Assembly (NCBI RefSeq): GCF_003255815.1
Contig: NC_037682.1
Location: 7,748,209-7,812,208 of the forward strand
DNA length: 64,000 nucleotides
Source of the DNA: Theropithecus gelada
Lineage: Eukaryota > Chordata > Mammalia > Primates > Cercopithecidae
Reading direction: 5' to 3'
This document shows, piece after piece, positions 55,315 to 64,000 of this stretch; the stretch's first letter is position 1, and each line of letters opens with the position of its first letter. The notes under the pieces were generated by a model. That model saw only the letters and a program-made list of their open reading frames with translations. It was not told where the DNA came from and did no database searches. A program made the translations under genes and the position numbers.

Positions 55315-56130
55315 CTTTTTTTTTTTCTAATTATAAATAATGCATCCCCAATGGAGAAAATATGGAAATTTTCCATATGGAAATATAGAAAAGCATAAAG
55401 AAGGAGGAAAACACAACTCTATAGCAATCCCATAACACGTGGGAGTGAGGAGGGTGGCATGCGAACAGTCCTACAGTTGTTGCCATTGCTTTAAAAAAAC
55501 TTCATGAGATCATGTTGTTTACCATTAAATCTTCTTGGCTTCACATTACATCACAGGCATTTCCCATGTCATCAAAACCTGTGCAAACACGTTATTGTTA
55601 ATGGTTACATAATGTCTGTAGGAGCCAGGGTGTGGAATCTTTAAATTGCTTCTCATGATTTGCTGTTGTAAATAATGCTGTTTTGAACATCTTTCTGTGT
55701 ACATCTTGGTTGCCATTTTGGAATATTTCCTGGGGTTAGATTTCTGGAATAGTAATGACTGGGCCCAGGGGCACAAATATCTTTTTTTTTTTTTTGAGAT
55801 GGAGTCTCGCTCTGTCACCCAGGCTGGAATGCAATGGCATGATCTCGGCTCACTGCAACCTCCGCCTCCCAGGCTCAGGCAACTCTCCTGCCTTAGTCTC
55901 CCAAGTAGCTGGGACTACAGGCGCCCACTACCATGCCAGGCTAATTTTTGTACTTTTAGTAGAGACAGGGTTTCAGCATGTTGGCCGGGGTGGTTTTGAA
56001 CTTCTGACATCAAATGATCTGCCTGTCTCAGCCCTACAAAGTGCTGGGATTATAGGCATGAGCCACTGCGCCTGGCCGGGCATAAATGTCTTAAAGGCTG
56101 TTGATAAGTTTTGCAAAGAGCTTCCCAAAG
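55315..56130. mobile_element. Ancient L1-associated repeat, split by Alu
   Basis: 'taaataatgctgttttgaac', 'tgtgtacatcttggttgcc' and 'tggaatagtaatgactggg' resemble a widespread old L1-derived repeat. It resumes at 56078 with 'ggcataaatgtcttaaaggc'. Family and strand are uncertain. Confidence 0.5.
55783..56077 (-). mobile_element. Alu (S-type)
   Basis: T-run, 'gagatggagtctcgctctg' to 'cactgcgcctggcc'. Duplication is 'ggcacaaatatct' and 'ggcataaatgtct'. Confidence 0.9.
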
Positions 56131-56731
56131 AAGCTGCCCTGATGCTCAGCAGTGCCTGTGGGCCGCCTCCTGAAGGCCTTCCCAGCGCTCAGCACTGCAT
56201 TACAAATTTCCCAGGCTTTGTAGAGGGAGTGGCACCTCATCGCTGTATTCTGAATCTCTTGCTTTCTCATGGGTTCAGGAGCCACTTGTGTTTGCTGTTT
56301 TGTTGCTGTGCTTGTCCCGAAGGCTCCCCTCGCCTCTTCCTGCCTTTGCCCTGTGTGGTAACTTGAGCTCTTTTGACACGGCCTTTCCCAGCGCTGAGCA
56401 GAGTAGACATTTGGTGCCCAGGAGGAGGGTGAGATTTACACCCCACGCCTGCTCTCTGATGCCAGTGCCACCTGCTCCCAGCTGGGAAAGACCTGTCCTC
56501 CTCGTGGGCGGCATCTGATAACCCACCTGGAGCAGGGCTTAGAGGATTGTAGATCTGCCTTTGGGAGATAGCAGGGTGATAACGTCTGATGTCCATCCTG
56601 CTCTGAGCAGGGTGTGTCTCCACACCTGAGTTCCTCACTGGTGCTTCCAGCACCTCTTGAGCAGCAGGTGCTGGGCCATGCACTCCCTAAGGTTATCTCC
56701 TCCAGCAGTATTAGCGGTGGGTTTGGTTTTT
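56131..56731. other. Unique intronic sequence
   Basis: 'ttcccagcgct' occurs at 56179 and 56386 in different contexts. No exon or repeat recognised. Confidence 0.4.
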
Positions 56732-57305
56732 TTCACTTGTCAATTTGAAATGATTTCAGACTTCCAGTAAATTTGCAAGAGTAAGACAAAGAATTCTCAT
56801 ACCCCTGACCCCAGTTCTCCCAATACTAGCATTTGCTTCATTGTTCTCGTTTTTCCCTGAACCACGTGAGTGGGTGTAAATTGCAGGCGTGGTGCTCCTG
56901 GACCCTTGAGTTCCTCAGTGTTTTTCCCTAAGAATGAGGATGTTCTCTAACATAACCACAGTCCAGTGATCAAGATCAGGAAATTGACATCAACGCAACC
57001 CTCTTCCACTTGCAGACCTTATTTAAATTGTATTGTTGTCCCCTGATGTCCTTTTAGCAACAGAAACCCAGATCCAATCCAGGATTGTGTGTGGCTCTCG
57101 CCATTGTTGCTGTGGTCTCCTTTCATCGGAAACCGTTCTTGTGTCTTTGTCTCTCATGACCTTTGACATGTTTGAAGAGTCCAAGCCAGTTATTCTGTGG
57201 AATTTCCCTGAATTTGAGTTTGCCCCTTGCTTTCTCGTGATTAAATTCGGGCTGTGCACGGTGGCAGGAGCCCCATCAGGAGGTGCGTGGTGTCTCTTCG
57301 GTGCT
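56732..57305. mobile_element. L1M/L1ME untranslated-region remnant
   Basis: 'tttgcaagagtaagacaaag', 'gttctcccaatactagc', 'ctctaacataaccacagtc', 'atcaggaaattgacatcaac', 'cagaccttatttaaattg' and 'catgacctttgacatgtttg' occur in the order of an old L1 untranslated segment. Non-coding. Confidence 0.62.
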
Positions 57306-58109
57306 AGTGAGGTTAACCTTCATCTCTCGGCCACCGTGGTGTCCGCCAGGTTTCTCCACTGTGCAATTAATAAGGACACGGTATATTTTAGAAAGAGGAG
57401 CCCAGAGCCCAGCAACGTTACTCTACCCACGTTCACCATAACTGGGTGTGACCTGGGTGCCTTCTGGTCACCGCAGTGGCCCCTTCCCAGACCCCATCTT
57501 ACCCTGCCTCTGGGAGTCATGCTCCGCCCAGCTCGTACCCCATCCTCCTGAGAGCTGCTTGCTTCTGCCCAGCGACCTGTGCGTCCCTCTCCTCCAGGCA
57601 GCCCCCCTGGGTTCCTTCTTGGCTCTTCGACCAGACTCTCAACTCCAGTGGGCCCGAAGGCACAGGCCTGACCCACTTCTCCCAGGTTGTTCGCTCCCTG
57701 GCTTCAGACACCACTGCGCCTGTGATGCCGCCCAGGGTCTTGGCCCTGCTCTTCCCCTTCTGTGAGCTTGCCTCACTCTCAGCCCCACCTGTTCTGTCTT
57801 GCCCTTCTTATAGCTGGAAAAGTCATCTCCACGCACCCATGCAGGGCAGGATTTCTTCCTCTACCTTGCTTTCTATGGTGGGTCTCTCGACGAATCTTGT
57901 CTGTCATACCCCAGACATTTCCCCAGCCCCACCCATGGCTTCCCCCTGTCAGAGGCTCCGTGTCTCTCAGCTCAGGCTCTGAATTGCCCCAGACATGCGT
58001 CATCTGCCAGCCCCCGCTGCTCACCAGTCCAGAGAGAGCCTTTCCACTGTGCATTGATCACGTCCCTCCTGTCCTGTCCGTGACTCAAGGGAGGCCTTGA
58101 CCGGGCCCT
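57306..58109. other. Unique sequence, possible L2 5' continuation
   Basis: C/T-rich, GC-moderate. May be a worn upstream part of the L2 that is clear from 58110. Open frames (for example 57476-57982) have no known homology. Confidence 0.35.
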
Positions 58110-58535
58110 GTCCATGGCTGCAGCCCCACCTCAGGCCACGGGCTCACATTTCCCTCTCTCGGGACAGCACCAAGCCTGTTCTTCCTGAGAACTTCGCAGT
58201 CGCTATCCCTTCTTCCTGGAGCTTTCTCTGCGGATCTGTGCATGGCCAACTTCTTCTCCCCATCCAGGTCCCAGCTTCTGTGTCCCCGCCTCCGAGAGGC
58301 CTTTTCTAATATCCAGCCCCCAAACCCCTGCATCCGCCCCAGATAATTCACGAAATGTCACCTGTTTCTTATCTTCCAGGCTCTTGTGATCTGAAATGTT
58401 CTTATTTGTGTCTTGTTTTTCTTTGCTTTGCTCCTTTCACTGCCATTTATATTCCATGAGCAGAACCCTTCACTGTTGTGTTCTCGACTCCTGAGGCCTA
58501 GACTGTGCCTGGCATAGGGTCTGTCCCCATTGGGG
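58110..58535 (+). mobile_element. L2 3' end
   Basis: 'gagaggccttttctaatatc', 'tttcactgccatttatattc', 'ctcctgaggcctagactg' and 'tgcctggcatagggtctg' follow L2 3' order. Confidence 0.62.
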
Positions 58536-58554
58536 TTTTCTGTTTCTCTCCCCT

Positions 58555-58650
58555 GGCTGTGGGTCTTTCCTCCTCCTCCTCTTCTCTTTCTTCTACTTAC
58601 TTCCTTATTTCTTCTCTTTTTTTTCTTCTGTCTTTATTTCCCTTTTTCCA
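58555..58650. repeat. Pyrimidine-rich tract
   Basis: About 85 bases of almost pure C/T on the + strand, including (TCC)n and CTTCT units, interrupted by only a few purines. Confidence 0.8.
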
Positions 58651-58687
58651 TGTTGTTCGCTATAATATGGCACTAAGGTTTTTGCAA

Positions 58688-58850
58688 TTTTTTTTTTTTT
58701 TTGAGACGGAGTCTCACTCTGTCGCCCAGGCTGGAGTGCAGTGACCTGATCTCGGCTCACTGCAAGCTCCGCCTCCCAGGTTCACACCATTCTCCTGCCT
58801 AAGTCTCCCAAGTAGCTGGGACTAGAGGCACCCGCCACCACGCCTAGCTA
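58688..58850 (-). mobile_element. Alu right arm, truncated by neighbouring Alu
   Basis: T-run, 'gagacggagtctcactctg' to 'cacgcctagctaattta'. The left arm is missing and the next Alu begins. Confidence 0.85.
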
Positions 58851-59165
58851 ATTTATTTATTTATTTATTTATTTATTTTTTTGAGACGGACTCTCGCTCT
58901 GTCGCCCAGGCTGGAGTGCAGTGGCCGGATCTCAGCTCACTGCAAGCTCCGCCTCCCGGGTTCACGCCATTCTCCTGCCTCAGCCTCCGGAGTAGCTGGG
59001 ACTATAGGCGCCCGCCACCTCGCCCGGCTAGTTTTTTGTATTTTTTTAGTAGAGACGGGGTTTCACCATGTTAGCTAGGATGGTCTTGATCTTGTGACCT
59101 CGTGATCCGCCCGTCTCGGCCTCCCAAAGTGCTGGGATTACAGGCGTGAGCCACCGCATCTGGCC
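58851..59165 (-). mobile_element. AluYR-type (Old World monkey)
   Basis: (TTTA)n tail, 'gagacggactctcgctc', 'ccggatctcagctcactgc', 'cacctcgcccggctag', to 'accgcatctggcc'. 'ggtttttgcaat' flanks this element together with the truncated Alu on its left (58677 and 59165). Confidence 0.88.
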
Positions 59166-59268
59166 GGTTTTTGCAATATTTGTTTCATTTCTTGAGTACG
59201 TTTTTGTGTTCCTTATTTAAAACAAAATGGCTAAGTGTTTTAAACTTTTTCTAAGAAATTAATCAGAT

Positions 59269-59403
59269 GGGCTGGGTGTGGTGGCTCACGCCTGTAATCC
59301 TAGCACTTTGTGAGGCTGAGGCAGGTGGACCACTTGAGGTCAGGAGTTCAAGACCAGCCTGGCCAACATGGTGAAACCCCATCTTTATTAAAAATACAGC
59401 CAA
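59269..59403 (+). mobile_element. Alu left arm, 3' part replaced
   Basis: 'gggctgggtgtggtggctc' to 'tattaaaaatacagcc', where a younger Alu starts. Confidence 0.85.
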
Positions 59404-59707
59404 GGCCGGGCGCGGTGGCTCAAGCCTGTAATCCTAGCACTTTGGGAGGCCGAGACGGGCGGATCACGAGGTCAGGAGATCGAGACCATCCTGGCTAACA
59501 CGGTGAAACCCCGTCTCTACTAAAAAGTACAAAAAACTAGCCGGGCGAGGTGGCGAGCGCCTGTAGTCCCAGCTACTCGGGAGGCTGAGCCAGGAGAATG
59601 GCGTAAACCCGGGAGGCGGAGCTTGCAGTGAGCAGAGATCCGGCCACTGCACTCCAGCCTGGGTGACAGAGGGAGACTCCGTCTCAAAAAAAAAAAAAAA
59701 AAAAAAA
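59404..59707 (+). mobile_element. AluYR-type (Old World monkey), nested
   Basis: 'ggctcaagcctgtaatcc', 'gccgagacgggcggatc', 'gggcgaggtggcg' and 'gagatccggccactgc' are the forward forms of the monkey diagnostic bases. Clean A-tail. Duplication 'aaaaatacagcca' on both sides. Confidence 0.92.
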
Positions 59708-60030
59708 TACAGCCAGGCGTGGTGGCTCACACCTGTATCCCAGCACTTTGGGAGGCCACGGCAGATGGATCACCTGAGGTCAGGAGTTCGAGACCAGCCT
59801 GGCCAACATGGTGAAACCCCATCTCTACTAAAAATACAAAAATTAGCTGGGTGTGGTGGCAGGTGCCTGTAATTCCAGCTACTCGGGAGGCTGAAGCAGG
59901 AGAATCACTTGAACCCGGGAGGCGGAGGTTGCAGTGAGCCAAGATCACGCCATTGTACTCCAACCTGTTGGCACAGCAAGACTCTGTCTCAAGAAAAAAA
60001 AAGAGAAAAGAAAAGAAACAAAACAAAAGC
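59708..60030 (+). mobile_element. Alu (S-type)
   Basis: 'ccaggcgtggtggctcac' to 'aagactctgtctc' and an (AAAAG)n tail. It begins where the interrupted outer Alu should have continued. Confidence 0.85.
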
Positions 60031-60190
60031 AAAATTAGCTGGGCATGGTGGTGCACGCCTCTAATCCCAGCTAGTTGGGAGGCTGAGGCAGGAGAATTGC
60101 CTGAACCCGGGAGGCGGAGGTTGCAGTGAGTGGAGATCATGCCATTGCACTCCAGCCTGGGCAACAAGAGCGAGACTCTGTCTCAAAAAA
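60031..60190 (+). mobile_element. Alu right arm
   Basis: 'aaaattagctgggcatgg' to 'gcgagactctgtctc' and an A-tail. The cluster from 59269 to here is flanked by 'agaaattaatcagatgg' and 'agaaatgaatcagatgg'. Confidence 0.87.
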
Positions 60191-60192
60191 AA

Positions 60193-60340
60193 GAAATGAA
60201 TCAGATGGTTAGATGAGGCCCAGATGCAGGGGTGAAAAGAAAAGAAATGAATCAGATGCTTGATGAGGCCCAGATGCAGGGGTGAAAAGAAAAGAAATGA
60301 ATCAGTTGGTTGATGAGGCCCAAATGTAGGGGTGAAAAGA
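60193..60340. repeat. Three-copy 50/51-bp tandem repeat
   Basis: Units start with 'gaaatgaatcag' at 60193, 60244 and 60294 and each contains 'gatgaggccca' and 'ggggtgaaaaga'. The units differ at only a few positions, so the array is recent. Confidence 0.95.
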
Positions 60341-60488
60341 CTGCATCTGGTTTGGCTTGGGCTCTGCGCTGGGCAGCTGTCTTTTTAGTCTCCACTGCAC
60401 CTTGGTTTCCTTCATTTTACAAATGAAGCACTGGCCAACCTCTGAAGCCTCTCTGCATTCAGGGATATAAGTTGTCATGAGTTGATTT

Positions 60489-60489
60489 A

Positions 60490-60537
<48 letters not shown>
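60489..60537. repeat. A(n)-(TA)n-T(n) palindrome
   Basis: A-run, about eleven TA units, then a T-run that is the tail of the next minus-strand Alu. The whole forms an AT-only inverted repeat. Confidence 0.9.
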
Positions 60538-60812
60538 AAGATGGAGTCTTGCTCTGTCACCCAGACTGGTACAGTGGTGCAATCTTGGCTCACTGCAACC
60601 TCCAACTCCCAGGGTCAAGTGATTCTCCTGCCTCACCCTCCCAAGTAGCTGGGATTACAGGCGTGTGCCACCACGCCTGGCTAAATTTTGTATTTTCTGT
60701 AGAGACAGGGTTCGCCATGTTGCCCAGATGGGTTTCAAACTCTTAAGCTCAAACAAACCTGCCTTGGCTTCCCAAAGTGCTGGGTTTACAGGTGTGAGCC
60801 ACCGTGCCCAAC
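60525..60812 (-). mobile_element. Alu (S-type)
   Basis: 'agatggagtcttgctctg' to 'accgtgcccaacc'. Complete but diverged. Confidence 0.88.
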
Positions 60813-60828
60813 CTGAAGTATTATACTT

Positions 60829-61119
60829 TTTTTTGTTTGAGAAAGAGTCTTGATGTCACCCAGGCTGGAGGGCAGTGGTGCAATCTCAGCTCATTGCAAC
60901 CTCTGTCTTCTAGGTTCAAGCGATTCTCGTGCCTCAGCCTCCCGAGTAGCTAGAATTACAGGCGTGTGCCACCATGCCTGGCTAATTTTTGTATTTTTAG
61001 TAGAGACAGGGTTTCACCATGTTGGCCAGGCTGGTCTTGAACTCCTGACTTCAGGTGCTCCTCCCACTTCGGCCTCCCAAAGTGCTGGGATTACAGGCGT
61101 GAGCCACCGCACCCAACCT
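60829..61119 (-). mobile_element. Alu (S-type)
   Basis: 'gagaaagagtcttgatg' to 'gagccaccgcacccaacc'. Confidence 0.88.
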
Positions 61120-61124
61120 GATAC

Positions 61125-61374
61125 TTTTTTTTTTTTTTTTTTTTTTTTGAGACGGAGTCTCGCTCTGTCACCCAGGCTGGAGTGCAGTGGTGCGATCTCA
61201 CCTCACTGCAAGCTCTGCCTCCTTGGTTCACACCATTCTTCTGCCTCAGCCTCCCGAGTAGCTGGGACTACAGGCACTGGCCACCATGACTGGCTAATTT
61301 GTTTTTTTTTTTTTGTTTTCTTTTGTTTTGTTTTAGTAGAGATGGGGTTTCACTGTGTTAGCCAGGATGGGCCG
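61125..61374 (-). mobile_element. AluY missing most of its left arm
   Basis: Long T-run, 'gagacggagtctcgctctg' to 'gttagccaggatggg', then 'ccgacc' and genomic text. 'cctgatactttt' lies at both ends, so the loss is probably internal rather than at an edge. Confidence 0.85.
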
Positions 61375-61407
61375 ACCTGATACTTTTAAAAGTTATAGTG
61401 CATTTTA

Positions 61408-61738
61408 TGCTGGGCACGGTAGCTCACACCTGTAGTCTTAACTACAATGCACTCCCAAATATCCCTTTGCAGATTCTACAAAAACAGTGTTTCCAAACTG
61501 CTGAATGAAAAGAGAGGCTTAATTCTGCGAGATGAATGCACACATCACAAAGCTGTGTCTCAGATAGCTTCCTTCTAGTTTTTATCCTGGGATATTTGCT
61601 TTTTCACCATTGACCTCAATGAGCTCCCAAATGTCCATTCGCAGAATGGACAAAAACACTGCCTCAGGAGGCTGGGGCGGGAGGATCATTTGCCAGCAGC
61701 CTAGGCAACATAGGGATACCCTGTCTCTACAACAAGAA
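61408..61738 (+). mobile_element. FLAM/Alu monomer split by alpha-satellite DNA
   Basis: 'gctgggcacggtagctcac' to 'gtcttaactac' (61408-61444). It resumes with 'ctcaggaggctggggcgg' and 'cctaggcaacataggg' to 'ctgtctctacaac' (61660-61738). The two pieces join into a 7SL-like left monomer, normally reading '...gctactcaggaggctg...'. Confidence 0.78.
61445..61661 (-). repeat. Alpha-satellite fragment, about 1.26 monomers
   Basis: Two aligned starts, 'caatgcactcccaaat' at 61445 and 'caatgagctcccaaat' at 61617, are exactly 172 bases apart, the alpha-satellite monomer length. The text between ('aaaaacagtgtttccaaac', 'gagatgaatgcacacatcac', 'agatagcttccttctag', 'gctttttcaccattgacc') reads as reverse-strand alpha satellite. 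Over 45 aligned bases the two copies differ at 9 by my count. No CENP-B-box-like TTCG...CGGG motif seen. Confidence 0.88.
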
Positions 61739-61922
61739 AGTCACAGTTAGAACATCAGGGTGAGCCGGGGGCTCCATTTCGGTTTGGATTTGCTCCCTTC
61801 TCTAGAGCCAGGAAATGTTGGGCTTGGCCAGGCATCCAGGAGGTAGATGGTGCTGGCCTTTCTGTGGGGCCACTGTGGGGTTGGGGAGGGCCCTCACTCA
61901 TTCTGGGGAACCTCAGTGCTGA

Positions 61923-64000
<2,078 letters not shown>

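Noticed and set aside
55755..56366. 203-codon open frame, one of the longest in the window
   Set aside because: Most of it is the reverse-strand Alu at 55783-56077. Alu frames of this type ('LECNGMISAHCNLRLPGS') recur dozens of times here and are not genes.
60193..60340. CRISPR-like direct repeats
   Set aside because: Units are contiguous with no spacers and the genome is primate. It is an ordinary minisatellite.
61445..61661. Functional centromere-type satellite with CENP-B box
   Set aside because: Only about one monomer and no CENP-B box pattern on either strand. It is a stray fragment, not an array.

Overview
This window is primate nuclear DNA, most likely from an Old World monkey (Cercopithecidae). 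About sixty Alu insertions are visible. At least six carry a variant set I associate with the cercopithecid AluYR subfamilies: 'ccggatctcagctc' in place of 'gcgatctcggctc', 'cacctcgcccggcta' and 'caggcttgagccacc'. There is no prokaryotic gene organisation, CRISPR array or operon. I found no novel multi-gene system.

The only protein-coding gene I can support is pyruvate carboxylase (PC), on the + strand at the far right. Six consecutive coding exons (61959-63787) with matching GT/AG splice sites and phases encode residues 1-301: the mitochondrial presequence and the first part of the biotin carboxylase domain. The gene continues beyond the window. The first coding exon begins exactly at the ATG, so the 5'UTR lies in one or more upstream exons that I could not locate. 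By inference from the large 5' intron known in human PC, the preceding ~62 kb is PC 5' intronic and upstream sequence.

Layout. 1-20 kb: dense Alus with one L1M 3' end (4345-4965) and MIR remnants. 21.1-24.05 kb: Alu-free unique block. 24-30 kb: mixed Alu, MIR and L2, with an Alu nested in another Alu's tail forming an AT-rich palindrome. 30.5-32.9 kb: one ancient L1M ORF2/3' end split by three Alus. 33-41 kb: Alu-rich. 41.3-48.7 kb: a second split L1M and four MLT1-type LTR fragments, one of them a complete solo LTR with a 5-bp duplication (45076-45521). 49.6-55.3 kb: GC-rich, Alu-poor block with a CTCF-like motif. 55.3-58.6 kb: ancient L1 and L2 remnants. 58.7-61.7 kb: a tangled Alu cluster with a 3-copy 50-bp tandem repeat and an AT palindrome. 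It ends with a 172-bp-period alpha-satellite fragment inside a FLAM/Alu monomer, about 300 bp upstream of the first PC coding exon.

Repeat boundaries were read by eye and should be taken as good to about 10 bp for Alus and 20-50 bp for old L1, L2, MIR and MLT elements. Family names come from consensus sequences remembered, not from a search.
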